In this document: one piece after another, positions 1-8,065 of the stretch
How the letters are laid out: every line of letters begins with the position of its first letter
Position numbering within the stretch: position 1 is the stretch's first letter
NCBI RefSeq assembly: GCF_030160395.1
Contig: NZ_BSOG01000005.1
Coordinates: forward strand, 62,001-126,000
DNA from: Chitinimonas prasina
GTDB lineage: Bacteria; Pseudomonadota; Gammaproteobacteria; Burkholderiales; Chitinimonadaceae
Direction of reading: 5' to 3'
DNA length: 64,000 bases
Notes under the pieces: model-generated
Databases searched by the model: none
The model's input: only the letters and a program-made list of their open reading frames with translations
Told to the model about the DNA's origin: nothing
Translations under genes and position numbers: made by a program

Positions 1-860
1 TCTACTATCGGCAGATCGTCCTGGGCCTGCAGGACTACGCCCGCAAGATAGGTTTCAAGCAGGTGGTCATCGGCAGCTCCGGCGGCATAGACAGCGCCCT
101 CACCCTGGCACTGGCTGCCGACGCCCTGGGGCCGGACAACGTCACCGCTATCACCATGCCCTCGCAATATTCCAGCAGCGGTAGTGTCAGCGACTCGGCC
201 CAGCTGTGCCAGAACCTGGGGGTCAAGCTGCTCACCCATCCGATAGCCGAGCTGGTAGGCGGCTATCGTGGCCAGTTCGAGGCGGCCTTCGGCCCTGCCC
301 CATCGCGCCTGACAGTTGAGAACCTGCAAGCGCGCATACGCGGCACCATCCTGATGGAGTACTCCAACCATTTCGGCCACCTGCTGCTGACCACCGGCAA
401 CAAGTCCGAGATATCGGTGGGCTACTGCACCCTGTATGGCGATACCAATGGCGGCCTCAACATCATAGGCGACCTCTACAAGACCGAGGTATTCGCCCTG
501 GCGCGCCACTACAACACCCGCCATGGCCGCGAATTGATCCCGCAGGCCATCATCGACAAGGAGCCCTCTGCCGAGTTGTCCGAAGGCCAGAAGGACAGCG
601 ACTCGCTGCCCCCTTACCCGGTGCTGGACGAGATCCTCAAGCTACATATCGAAGGCCATCGCCTGCGTCCTGAGGAATACACCTCCGCCCGCAACTTTGT
701 GGCCGGCATGCAGGCTCTGGGCGGTGGCGACACCATAGCCAGGGTGCTGGGGCTGATCGCCAAATCCGAATTCAAGCGCCGCCAGGCTCCACCCATCATC
801 CGGGTGCGCAACCGTGCCTTTGGCAATGGGCGGCAGATGCCTATTGCGGCGCAGTATTGA
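1..860 (+). CDS. nadE: NAD(+) synthetase, C-terminal part (5' end outside window)
   Basis: The frame is open from the left edge, so the gene is truncated by the window. The visible part is the ATP-pyrophosphatase/amidation domain that converts nicotinate adenine dinucleotide to NAD. An SGGIDSA P-loop lies near window position 84, followed by an AxxMPSQYSS segment and an NLQARIRG segment typical of the glutamine-dependent type. The N-terminal glutaminase domain would lie upstream and cannot be checked. The next gene starts 21 bp after the stop and encodes a macrodomain, so this is probably the head of an NAD/ADP-ribose operon. Base use is like the neighbours. Confidence 0.93.
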   Translation, partial: YYRQIVLGLQDYARKIGFKQVVIGSSGGIDSALTLALAADALGPDNVTAITMPSQYSSSGSVSDSAQLCQNLGVKLLTHPIAELVGGYRGQFEAAFGPAPSRLTVENLQARIRGTILMEYSNHFGHLLLTTGNKSEISVGYCTLYGDTNGGLNIIGDLYKTEVFALARHYNTRHGRELIPQAIIDKEPSAELSEGQKDSDSLPPYPVLDEILKLHIEGHRLRPEEYTSARNFVAGMQALGGGDTIARVLGLIAKSEFKRRQAPPIIRVRNRAFGNGRQMPIAAQY

Positions 861-881
861 CCATCTCAAGCTGGCAAATCC

Positions 882-1394
882 ATGAGCCACCACCCCATCG
901 CCATACACGCAGATATCACCAAGCTACCCTTGGATGCCATCGTCAATGCCGCGAATTCGTCGCTGCTGGGCGGCGGGGGCGTAGACGGCGCCATACACCG
1001 GGCTGCCGGGCCGGAGTTGGTACATGCCTGCCGCTTGCTCGGCGGATGCAAGACAGGCGATGCAAAGGTCACCGAGGGTTTTCGGTTGCCCGCACGCCAT
1101 ATCATCCACACGGTAGGGCCGGTATGGCGTGGAGGAGCGCATGGCGAAGCCGAACTACTGGCGAGTTGCTATTGGAAGTCGCTGGATTTGGCTACCCGGC
1201 ATGGCTGCACCAGCATTGCCTTCCCCTGTATCAGCACCGGTATCTATGGGTACCCCCCGGCGCTCGCGGCCGATATAGCCGTCCGAACGGTGATGGCACA
1301 CCCTGCCTTGAAAGAAGAACTGCAGGTCACCTTCTGCTGCTACTCAGCCAGTGATCTCGCCCTCTATCAATCGCTGCTAGCACCGGCGCAATAG
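882..1394 (+). CDS. Macrodomain protein, O-acetyl-ADP-ribose deacetylase (YmdB-like)
   Basis: A 170-residue single-domain macro protein. The diagnostic ADP-ribose-binding segment [17 protein letters not shown] is at residues 22-38, and the second loop around the [10 protein letters not shown] sequence is intact. Family members bind ADP-ribose and hydrolyse O-acetyl-ADP-ribose, ADP-ribosyl esters or ADP-ribose-1''-phosphate. The gene is 21 bp behind nadE and 8 bp ahead of the NMN adenylyltransferase-Nudix gene, in the same operon. Because kptA follows, processing of ADP-ribose phosphates made by KptA is a reasonable substrate guess, but that is inference. Confidence 0.92.
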   Translation: MSHHPIAIHADITKLPLDAIVNAANSSLLGGGGVDGAIHRAAGPELVHACRLLGGCKTGDAKVTEGFRLPARHIIHTVGPVWRGGAHGEAELLASCYWKSLDLATRHGCTSIAFPCISTGIYGYPPALAADIAVRTVMAHPALKEELQVTFCCYSASDLALYQSLLAPAQ

Positions 1395-1402
1395 GTAACC
1401 TC

Positions 1403-2440
1403 ATGCCATTCGACACCCTGGTCTACATAGGCCGCTTCCAACCCCTGCACAACAGCCATCTGGCCCTGATACGGCAAGCCCTGGCGCTGGCGCCCTCGCT
1501 GATACTGGTGTTGGGGTCGGCCTTTCGGCCGCGCAGCGTGCGCAACCCCTTCAATGTGGCCGAGCGCGAGGCCATGATACGAGCCAGCCTGGGCGCCGAT
1601 GCCGACAGGGTTCGCTTTGTGCCCATGCGCGACTACTACAACAGCCCACGCTGGGCCGAGGCCGTGCGCCAGGGCGTGGCGGCAGTGACACGGCCTGGTG
1701 AAAAGCTGGGGCTGTTCGGCCACGTCAAGGATCATAGCTCGCGCTACCTGCATGATTTCCCCGACTGGCCACTGGTGCATACCGACAATGTGGCTGGCCT
1801 CAACGCCACCGATCTGCGGCGCCAGTGGTTTGAGGCAGACGGTGATACCCAGGCCATTGCCACGCAGCTGCCGGAAGCGGTCAGCCGTGCCTTGCAGGCC
1901 TTTGCCGCCAGCCCGGCTTTTGCCGGCCTACTGGCCGAGTACCGCTACCTGCAGGACTACCAGCAAGCCTGGGCCAAGGCCCCGTTTCCGCCTGTGTTTG
2001 TCACCGTCGATACCGTGGTGCGCTGCGACAACAAGGTGCTGCTGATACAGCGTGGCGGCCAGCCCGGCAAAGGGAGCTGGGCGCTGCCCGGCGGCTTTCT
2101 GGATCAGCACGAACGGGTAGGTAGCGCTGCCCTGCGCGAACTGCGCGAAGAAACCGGCTTGACGCTGGCCGACGCCGAGCTGCAAGCCAGCCTGCAAGGC
2201 CAAGCGCTGTTCGATCACCCCGAGCGCAGCCTGCGCGGCCGTACCCTCACCCACGCCTACTACTACGCCTTGCCCCAGACCGAACTACCCGCCATGCAGG
2301 CGGCGGACGATGCCTCGGCCGCCCGCTGGGTGGCGATAGACCAGCTGGCGAGCATGGAAGACCAACTGTTCGAGGACCATTTCATCATCCTCGACCATTT
2401 CCTGAAACTGATAGAACCCAACCGGCCGTCACCGGGCTAG
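1403..2440 (+). CDS. Bifunctional nicotinamide-nucleotide adenylyltransferase / Nudix ADP-ribose pyrophosphatase
   Basis: A 345-residue fusion. Residues 5-180 form a NadM-like nucleotidyltransferase with GRFQPLHNSH at the nucleotide-binding start (the usual HxGH reads HNSH) and an LNATDLRRQ segment in place of the C-terminal ISSTxIR motif. Residues 195-335 form a Nudix hydrolase with a complete Nudix box beginning GGFLDQHERVG and containing RELREETG. The domain pairing is known from cyanobacteria and proteobacteria (NadM-Nudix), where ADP-ribose is split to AMP plus ribose phosphate and NMN is adenylated to NAD. It sits 8 bp behind the macrodomain gene. Confidence 0.93.
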   Translation: MPFDTLVYIGRFQPLHNSHLALIRQALALAPSLILVLGSAFRPRSVRNPFNVAEREAMIRASLGADADRVRFVPMRDYYNSPRWAEAVRQGVAAVTRPGEKLGLFGHVKDHSSRYLHDFPDWPLVHTDNVAGLNATDLRRQWFEADGDTQAIATQLPEAVSRALQAFAASPAFAGLLAEYRYLQDYQQAWAKAPFPPVFVTVDTVVRCDNKVLLIQRGGQPGKGSWALPGGFLDQHERVGSAALRELREETGLTLADAELQASLQGQALFDHPERSLRGRTLTHAYYYALPQTELPAMQAADDASAARWVAIDQLASMEDQLFEDHFIILDHFLKLIEPNRPSPG

Positions 2441-2507
2441 GCATGCCCGCAAACAGCCTCTCGCTCCAACCTGAGTGAGATACCCCCCGACACAGAACAA
2501 TAAAACC

Positions 2508-3053
2508 ATGAAGAACGATCTGAAACACACCAGCAAATTCCTGAGCTTTGTGCTCCGCCACCAACCCGATGCCATCGGCCTGACGCTGGATGCGAACGGC
2601 TGGGCCAATCTGGACGAATTGATCGCCTGCGCCGCCCAAGATGGCAAGAAACTGGAGCTCCCGCTGCTGCGCGAAGTGGTCACCAGCAACGACAAGCAGC
2701 GCTTTACCCTGGATGAGGCACAAGGGCGGATACGCGCCAACCAGGGCCATTCGGTCGACATAGACCTGGGGCTGCAGCCTGTCACGCCGCCCGAGGTGCT
2801 GTACCACGGCACCGCCACCCGCTTTGTCGAGCAGATACGCCAGGACGGCCTCAAGCCTGGCTCCCGCCAGCATGTACATCTATCCACCCAGCCGGAAACC
2901 GCTACCAATGTCGGCGAACGGCACGGAAAACCTACCATATTGCGCATCAAGGCCCTGGCTTTGCACAACACCGGCCATGCCTTCTACTGCTCGGCCAACG
3001 GCATCTGGCTGACCCACAACGTGCCTGTTGCCTTCATCGAGTTCGCCGTATGA
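2508..3053 (+). CDS. kptA: RNA 2'-phosphotransferase, Tpt1/KptA family
   Basis: A 181-residue protein close to the usual KptA length. The N-terminal winged-helix half has the LSFVLRHQP signature (residues 12-20); the C-terminal ADP-ribosyltransferase-like half has LYHGT near residue 99 and the conserved HVHLS and AFYCSANGIWLT segments. The enzyme removes an internal 2'-phosphate from RNA using NAD, releasing nicotinamide and ADP-ribose 1'',2''-cyclic phosphate. A start 33 bp upstream is possible but would add residues not seen in the family, so ATG 2508 is chosen. The gene overlaps the next one by four bases (ATGA), which suggests translational coupling. Confidence 0.93.
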   Translation: MKNDLKHTSKFLSFVLRHQPDAIGLTLDANGWANLDELIACAAQDGKKLELPLLREVVTSNDKQRFTLDEAQGRIRANQGHSVDIDLGLQPVTPPEVLYHGTATRFVEQIRQDGLKPGSRQHVHLSTQPETATNVGERHGKPTILRIKALALHNTGHAFYCSANGIWLTHNVPVAFIEFAV

Positions 3054-3595
3054 ACACCCCGGCGCGCCCCAATGCCAACAGCTATTGGGTACAGCCCGGC
3101 AGCTTGCTGGCTGGCGAGTACCCCAGGGACAAAGACGACGGCAGCTCCACAGCCAAGCTGGCCGCCTACCTGGCGGCAGGCATCAATCACTTCATCGACC
3201 TGACCGAAGACGGCGAACTGGCTCCCTACCAGCCCTTGCTGCCCGCCGGTGCCGATATCATCCACCAACGCTTTGCCATTGCCGACAAGTCGGTTCCTGC
3301 CTCGGCCGGCCAGATGCGCGCCATACTCGATGCCATCACCGCCGCCCTGATGCAGGGCCGGCGGGTCTATGTGCATTGCTGGGGTGGGGTCGGCCGTACG
3401 GGCACCGTGGTGGGCTGCTACCTGACAGAACAAGGCATGAGCCCGGCCGCAGCCCTGCAGACCCTGCAAGCGCACTGGCTCACGGTGGCCAAATCCACAC
3501 GGCTGCCGCATTCCCCCGAGACACCGGCACAGCAGGACTGGGTGGCCAGGTGGCACTGCAGGGAAACTCAGCCCTCCCGCCTGATGGATCGGTAG
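3050..3595 (+). CDS. Dual-specificity/tyrosine phosphatase-like protein
   Basis: 181 residues with a full Cx5R phosphatase loop, HCWGGVGRTG, at about residues 104-113. The upstream FIDLTEDGE segment resembles swiss-cheese/cyclin-dependent-kinase-inhibitor-type dual-specificity phosphatases. The start codon overlaps the kptA stop. In this operon the natural target may be a small phosphorylated metabolite such as ADP-ribose phosphate rather than a protein, but nothing in the sequence proves that. The 3' end overlaps the convergent gene at 3568 by 28 bp. Confidence 0.88.
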   Translation: MNTPARPNANSYWVQPGSLLAGEYPRDKDDGSSTAKLAAYLAAGINHFIDLTEDGELAPYQPLLPAGADIIHQRFAIADKSVPASAGQMRAILDAITAALMQGRRVYVHCWGGVGRTGTVVGCYLTEQGMSPAAALQTLQAHWLTVAKSTRLPHSPETPAQQDWVARWHCRETQPSRLMDR

Positions 3596-4080
3596 ATCAC
3601 CGCCTCGTAGTCGGACAACGCATCAGCAGCCGGTGTCGCCCCCTGTTTCAGCAGGTAGTAATCCTGCAGCAAGCGTCCTTGCTGCTCATAGCGGTAGTCG
3701 CACAAGGCTTTGCCCGGCACCAGCCTGTAGTCGTAAACCCCTTGCCGGCCGTACCGCAGATGCTCCCAGGCGGCCTTCAGTGGCGTGGTATAGCCCGTCT
3801 GCCTGCGCTGCTGGTACTGCCACACATGGGTGGCCTCATGTACCAAGAGCGCCTGCAAGGCCAGATCCGCCAGGGCAAAATCCGGCCTGTACCAGGCGGG
3901 TGCATAGCTGATATGGCAACCTAGCACGGTCGCAGCGGCACCCGGCATGGCCCCCAGCGAGCAGATGCGTATCCTGTCGTAGTCCAGTGCACGGCCAAAT
4001 ACGCCTTCCAGCAAGTGGCGCTCTCCGGCAGTCAGGCTACGGCGTAAGAGCCTGCCGCCCCTGGATTTGATCAGCCTCAT
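3568..4080 (-). CDS. Putative zinc-dependent peptidase with HExxH-like motif
   Basis: 170 residues, no signal peptide. The centre carries LLVHEATHVWQYQQ, an HExxH zinc-binding motif (HEATH) in the context seen in DUF4157-like predicted metallopeptidases. A downstream acidic residue that could be the third ligand lies in the YEAV segment near the C-terminus. Substrate unknown. The gene converges on, and overlaps, the phosphatase gene and is divergent from the attenuated aspS-like unit, so promoters for both probably lie between 4080 and 4125. Confidence 0.7.
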   Translation of the reverse strand: MRLIKSRGGRLLRRSLTAGERHLLEGVFGRALDYDRIRICSLGAMPGAAATVLGCHISYAPAWYRPDFALADLALQALLVHEATHVWQYQQRRQTGYTTPLKAAWEHLRYGRQGVYDYRLVPGKALCDYRYEQQGRLLQDYYLLKQGATPAADALSDYEAVIYRSIRREG

Positions 4081-4124
4081 CTCCCCCCTTGCGCACTACG
4101 CCGGTTTAGGCCACGATAAAAAGC

Positions 4125-4232
4125 ATGTACTCCCACTTCGCCCTCCTTGCTGCCAATAATAATCGCAACGACAACGGTCCTCTGGCCCTTGTCGCGATGG
4201 CGTTTGGTGTAGCGAAGTACCGACCCGGCTAA
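4125..4232 (+). CDS. Asn-rich leader peptide of the downstream AspRS gene
   Basis: A 35-codon frame ATG 4125 to TAA 4232, too short for ordinary gene calling. Residues 11-17 read NNNRNDN, so five of seven codons are asparagine (AAT at 4155, 4158, 4161; AAC at 4167, 4173) plus one aspartate. Just downstream lie three competing RNA arms and an intrinsic terminator 24 bp before the AspRS start. This is the architecture of trp, his or pheST leaders, with Asn as the sensed residue. The ribosome-binding site is weak (AGG at 4108), which is the main reservation. Confidence 0.82.
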   Translation: MYSHFALLAANNNRNDNGPLALVAMAFGVAKYRPG

Positions 4233-4288
4233 CACACAGCCGACACCAGATTCCAGCGAGGGGGCCGAAAGGCCCCCTCGCTTTTTTT
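4169..4288 (+). promoter_or_regulatory. Transcription attenuator with pause, antiterminator and terminator hairpins
   Basis: Hand folding gives three exclusive states. Arm 1 (4169-4179) pairs with arm 2 (4184-4194): six pairs, one C-C mismatch, four pairs, CUCU loop; arm 1 holds the Asp and last Asn codons. Arm 2, extended (4184-4210), pairs with arm 3 (4243-4266): GGCCC with GGGCC, two U-G pairs, UCGC with GCGA, UGG with CCA, then UUUGGUGU with ACACCAGA. Arm 3 (4255-4266) otherwise pairs with arm 4 (4271-4282), the terminator. A ribosome stalled on Asn codons would cover arm 1, free arm 2 and prevent termination. Confidence 0.82.
4255..4288 (+). terminator. Intrinsic terminator (attenuator) before the AspRS start
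   Basis: AGCGAGGGGGCC and GGCCCCCTCGCT form a 12-bp perfect stem with a GAAA loop, followed by a run of seven T (4282-4288). It ends 23 bases before ATG 4312, and the AspRS ribosome-binding site (AGGAG, 4300-4304) lies after it. Its place directly upstream of a gene on the same strand argues for attenuation rather than ordinary end-of-operon termination. Confidence 0.95.
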
Positions 4289-4311
4289 CGTCCTTCATCA
4301 GGAGCCATACC

Positions 4312-6072
4312 ATGCAAAGCCATACCCCCTACCCACCCTATCGTAGCCACGCCGCCGGCAGCCTGCGTCTTGCCAACCTGGATCAACAGGTGCGGCTGGC
4401 CGGCTTTCTCAATGGCAAGCGCTCGCATGGCCGAGTACTGTTCCTTGATCTGCGCGACAGCAGTGGCCGGGTACAGGTGGTGGTCGATGCCCAGCACCCG
4501 CAGTTCGATGAACTGGAGCACCTGCCGATGGAGAGCACGCTCTGCCTCGTCGGCACCCTGGTCGCGCGCAGCCCCGCCACCCGCAACAACAGCCTGCCTA
4601 CGGGCGAGGTGGAGGTCGTCCTGCAAAGCGCCCATATTGTCAGCCGTGCCGCGCCGCTGCCCACGCCGCTCAGCGACTTCGCCCGTGCCGACGAGCGACT
4701 GCGCCTCAGCTACCGCTACCTGGACCTGCGCCGACCCGACATGCTGGAACGCCTACGGGTACGCACTGCCGTCATCGATGCCTGCCGCAGCGCCATGAAG
4801 GCCGAGGGCTTTCTGGAAATCCAGACACCCTTGCTCACTGCATCCAGCCCCGAGGGCGCCCGCGACTTCCTGGTGCCGTCGCGCGTGCACCCCGGCAAGT
4901 TCTACGCCCTGCCCCAGGCCCCTCAGCAGTTCAAGCAGCTGCTGATGGCTGCCGGGGTGGATCGCTACTTCCAGGTTGCGCCCTGCTTTCGCGATGAAGC
5001 CTCCCGCGCCGACCGATCGCCAGGCGAGTTCTACCAGCTCGACTTCGAAATGGCCTGGACCCACCAGGAAGAAGTTTTCAGCGTCATGGAGCGGGTGCTG
5101 CCCCAGGTCTTCCTGGCTGGCGACGCAACGGCCCGCATCACTCCCGGCCCCTGGCCGCGCATCTCCTACCGCGAGGCCATGGCCCGCTATGGTTGCGACA
5201 AGCCCGACCTGCGCTACCCATGGACAGCCGAGGCCGCCGAGGACTGGCTGCAGCAGCACGCCCCACAACTACTGCCGGCAGGCAGTGTAGCCCGCGTCCT
5301 TTCCGTCGCAGAAAGCGCCAGCCAGACGCGTGGCTGGGGCCAGCGCATCGCCAGCGAAGCCGCTTGTGATGGTGTGACGGTGATACATGGCGTACGCAAG
5401 GAGGACGGTTGGGGCGGCGGGCTATGGAAGCAACTGCCCGCCACCGCACCCATGCAACTGGCGGGCGCGGCCACACTGCCTGATGGCGCCCAGCTGTGGC
5501 TGCTGATCGGCCAAGAGGCAGCCGTCGCCCAGGCCGTTCGCGCCCTGCGCCAGGCCTTGATGCCGCTACTGCCTGTAGACCCGCACGACTACCGCTTCGC
5601 CTGGGTGGTGGACTTCCCCATGTATGAGCTGGATGAACACGGCAAGGTGGGCTTTTGCCACAACCCCTTCTCCATGCCCCATGGCGGCATGGCAGCCCTG
5701 CGCGGGCAAGACCCGCTCAGCATCACGGCCCAGCAATACGATATCGTGGTCAACGGCATAGAACTCTGCTCAGGCGCCATCCGCAACCACGAGCCCGAGA
5801 CCCTGATCGAGGCCTTCAGTTTGGCCGGCTATCAGCCTGCACAAGTAGAACAGGAATTCGGCGGCATGCTGGCTGCCTTCCGCCACGGTGTACCGCCGCA
5901 CGGCGGTGCCGCACCAGGCATAGACCGTATGGTGATGCTGCTGACGCAGAGCAGCACCCTGCGCGAAGTCGTGGCCTTCCCGCTGGCAGCCAACGGCGAA
6001 GACCTGCTGATGCATGCGCCGGCTGCCATACCCGCGGCCCGGTGGCGCGAGCTGGGCCTGCGCCCTGGCTAA
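4312..6072 (+). CDS. aspS: Aspartyl-tRNA synthetase, atypical, non-discriminating-type features
   Basis: 586 residues, class II. The N-terminal OB-fold anticodon domain spans about 1-105, motif 2 (CFRDEASRADRSPGEFYQLD) is near 225-245, a degenerate GAD insertion covers roughly 290-400, and motif 3 (PGIDRMVML) is near 540. The catalytic core resembles the alphaproteobacterial type (EFYQLD, GIELCSGAIRNH, HGVPPHGGAAPGID) rather than E. coli AspRS. In the anticodon domain His39 (KRSHG) and Ala89 align where discriminating enzymes carry Leu and Lys, which suggests charging of both tRNA(Asp) and tRNA(Asn). Expression is probably attenuated by the Asn leader upstream. It may be a second AspRS. Confidence 0.92.
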   Translation: MQSHTPYPPYRSHAAGSLRLANLDQQVRLAGFLNGKRSHGRVLFLDLRDSSGRVQVVVDAQHPQFDELEHLPMESTLCLVGTLVARSPATRNNSLPTGEVEVVLQSAHIVSRAAPLPTPLSDFARADERLRLSYRYLDLRRPDMLERLRVRTAVIDACRSAMKAEGFLEIQTPLLTASSPEGARDFLVPSRVHPGKFYALPQAPQQFKQLLMAAGVDRYFQVAPCFRDEASRADRSPGEFYQLDFEMAWTHQEEVFSVMERVLPQVFLAGDATARITPGPWPRISYREAMARYGCDKPDLRYPWTAEAAEDWLQQHAPQLLPAGSVARVLSVAESASQTRGWGQRIASEAACDGVTVIHGVRKEDGWGGGLWKQLPATAPMQLAGAATLPDGAQLWLLIGQEAAVAQAVRALRQALMPLLPVDPHDYRFAWVVDFPMYELDEHGKVGFCHNPFSMPHGGMAALRGQDPLSITAQQYDIVVNGIELCSGAIRNHEPETLIEAFSLAGYQPAQVEQEFGGMLAAFRHGVPPHGGAAPGIDRMVMLLTQSSTLREVVAFPLAANGEDLLMHAPAAIPAARWRELGLRPG

Positions 6073-6122
6073 GCGCCTACTCACGATTTTTCACCCCAGC
6101 GCTGGGGCGAAAAGATCGTGAA
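6070..6122. repeat. Dispersed palindromic repeat, copy A
   Basis: Begins with TAAGCGCCTACTCA, whose TAA is the aspS stop codon, and continues into an imperfect inverted repeat: TCACGATTTTTC, a CCCCAGC-GCTGGGG core, then GAAAAGATCGTGA. The first 14 bases recur at 33531, and almost the whole element recurs at 53977. It could act as a bidirectional transcript end or REP-like mobile repeat. Confidence 0.8.
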
Positions 6123-6133
6123 CTGGCTCTACC

Positions 6134-6159
6134 CGGTAGCCTGCTACAGCAGGCTACCG
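6134..6159. terminator. Strong hairpin between convergent aspS and cytochrome gene
   Basis: CGGTAGCCTGCT pairs perfectly over 12 bp with AGCAGGCTACCG around a two-base turn. It lies between the convergent ends of aspS and the cytochrome c gene. No clear T run follows on either strand, so it may protect or end transcripts in a Rho-aided way. Confidence 0.55.
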
Positions 6160-6160
6160 C

Positions 6161-6706
6161 TCAAAAACCGGCCGCCTCGGCTTGGCCCAGATAGTAGTCC
6201 GCCGGTGCCAGATCCAGCGGCTCGCCAGGGACATTGCCATCCAGGAAATACAGTCGGCCATTCTTGATGCCGATGTAGACATTAGTGGTCGAGTAATAGC
6301 GGTAGTAGTAGCCGTCATACACGGCTGACTTGGCCTTGGCGGGTGCCAGCAGTTCCGGGTAGGCCGTTTCGCCCCAATCAAAGGTGCGGTCGGCATCGGT
6401 GGTCGACGGCTTGCCCAGGAAGGTGGCGATATTGGCCAGGTCGGTATCGGTCAACGTTGCCAAATGGCGCATCTGCACCTGGCTGTTGATGGCATGGCGG
6501 ATATTGGCCGGCGCGTCGGTGCCGGCCAATACCGAGGGATTGCTCAACTGATCGGGTGGCATGCCGTGGCAAACCAGGCAGTTGTTCAGGTAGAGCGTGC
6601 GGCCTTTGTCCACGCTGCCTGCGCCGGCAGGCAGCGCAAGGCCGGCCAGCACACCGGCCAGCAAGGCCGTACGCAGCAGGGGTGTCGTCATGCGCTGCTT
6701 TTTCAC
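6161..6706 (-). CDS. Periplasmic c-type cytochrome
   Basis: 181 residues. A signal peptide with hydrophobic stretch (about residues 10-28, ending AGAG) precedes a single haem-binding CVCHG motif (CxxCH) near residue 44. A Tyr-rich C-terminal segment (YDGYYYRYYS) is unusual and not part of the haem domain. It overlaps the upstream DUF1501 gene by four bases and closes the three-gene DUF1800-DUF1501-cytochrome operon, so it may receive electrons from, or mature with, those secreted proteins. Function of the set is not established. Confidence 0.82.
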   Translation of the reverse strand: MKKQRMTTPLLRTALLAGVLAGLALPAGAGSVDKGRTLYLNNCLVCHGMPPDQLSNPSVLAGTDAPANIRHAINSQVQMRHLATLTDTDLANIATFLGKPSTTDADRTFDWGETAYPELLAPAKAKSAVYDGYYYRYYSTTNVYIGIKNGRLYFLDGNVPGEPLDLAPADYYLGQAEAAGF

Positions 6707-8064
6707 AGAAAGCCCATATGGGTTTGGTTGAAGCGCGACAGATAAGGCAATACCGTGGTCAACTCACTATCGGCCACACCAAACCATCTGGCAAAAGTGG
6801 CAGCGTACTGGTCTATCGAGGTGGTGGGCAGCCAGCGGCCGGCACCATCGATATCATCCGGCCCCTTGAGTGCCAGGGTGGGGAAGGCACCATAGAAGTC
6901 GCCGCCCTTGACCGCACCACCGAGCACCATGTGATGGTTGCCCCAGGCGTGATCGCTGCCTGCGCCGGAAGCGGGTCGCAGCGTGCGGGAGAAGTCTGAG
7001 CTGGTGAAGGCAGTCACCTGGTTGGCCAGGCCCAAACCTTCCATGGCCTTGTAAAAGGCCGCCAGGCTGTTGCCCAGCTGCGCAAACAAGCCTTCCTGCG
7101 CACTGATCTGGTTGCTATGGGTATCGAAGCCGCCCAATTGCACAAAGAATATCTGCCGTGACAGCCCTAAGGCTGCCCTCGCCTCGATCAGCTTGGCCAC
7201 CGCCAGCAGCTGCGCATTGAAGTTGCCGGTGAGGCCAGTGAAATGGGTGGCCACGCCAGCAGCGCCATTGTTGATGATGGGACTGATGATGGCAGCGCTA
7301 TTGAGCGCCGTCCCCAGGGCATTGTTGGCGGCAGCGGCCAGGATATTGTTGCGGTCCATGCCCAGCAGCGCAGCAATCCCCTCGGTACGGGCCTTGGCCG
7401 AAGCCGATGTGCCGGTGCCGCTGAGGCCAAAGTTCCCGCTGGCAGGCGAGACCAGAGGTGAAGTCCGCCGGCCCACGCCAAACAGTGTGGAGCCCGACAG
7501 CGATATCAGCGAAGGAATAGTCACCCCGCCATTCAGGCCCAGCGCGGCATCGGCCAGACGGCCGCCCCAGCCGGTACGTCCGACTTCTTCAGATTCTGCG
7601 GTCTGCCACTGCGCCTGTTGATCGGAATGGGAAAACAGGCTGTAGGGGCGATTGCGGTTGGCCTTGTATTCGGCCATGGTCAGCGGCGCCACCAGCGAGC
7701 CGACATTGCACTGCACCGCCAGCTTGCCCTGCTGCCACATCGGCAGCAAGGCCGAGAGCGCCGGGTGCAGGCCAAACTCGCGGCCAGGCTGGGACTTGGG
7801 CGCACCCATAGACAGCAGCGCGGCATTCGGCGTGTCGCTGGTTTTGGGCAAGGCCAGGCCGCCGCGCACGGTGGCATAGGCGGTGTACTCATCGGTATTT
7901 AGCGGGACGATCAGGTTGTTACCGTCGTTGCCACCATTGAGAAAGACGCAAACCAGGGCCTTGTAGTCGCTGGCCGGAGCAGCCAGCGCCTTCATCCAGC
8001 CAAATCCACTGGCCGAGGCCGCCAGCATGGCAGCGCGCATCAGGTCACGGCGGGTCATATTCAT
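6703..8064 (-). CDS. DUF1501 family secreted protein (Tat substrate)
   Basis: 453 residues. The N-terminus begins MNMTRRDLMRAAM, a twin-arginine signal in the usual position, ending near ALAAPA. The mature part has the GGNDGNNLIVP segment near residue 45 and a C-terminal HAWGNHHMVLGG segment, both hallmarks of DUF1501 (alkaline-phosphatase-superfamily-like fold). The start lies one base after the DUF1800 stop codon. DUF1501 and DUF1800 genes are paired in many bacteria; the substrate is unknown. Confidence 0.9.
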   Translation of the reverse strand: MNMTRRDLMRAAMLAASASGFGWMKALAAPASDYKALVCVFLNGGNDGNNLIVPLNTDEYTAYATVRGGLALPKTSDTPNAALLSMGAPKSQPGREFGLHPALSALLPMWQQGKLAVQCNVGSLVAPLTMAEYKANRNRPYSLFSHSDQQAQWQTAESEEVGRTGWGGRLADAALGLNGGVTIPSLISLSGSTLFGVGRRTSPLVSPASGNFGLSGTGTSASAKARTEGIAALLGMDRNNILAAAANNALGTALNSAAIISPIINNGAAGVATHFTGLTGNFNAQLLAVAKLIEARAALGLSRQIFFVQLGGFDTHSNQISAQEGLFAQLGNSLAAFYKAMEGLGLANQVTAFTSSDFSRTLRPASGAGSDHAWGNHHMVLGGAVKGGDFYGAFPTLALKGPDDIDGAGRWLPTTSIDQYAATFARWFGVADSELTTVLPYLSRFNQTHMGFL

Positions 8065-8065
8065 G

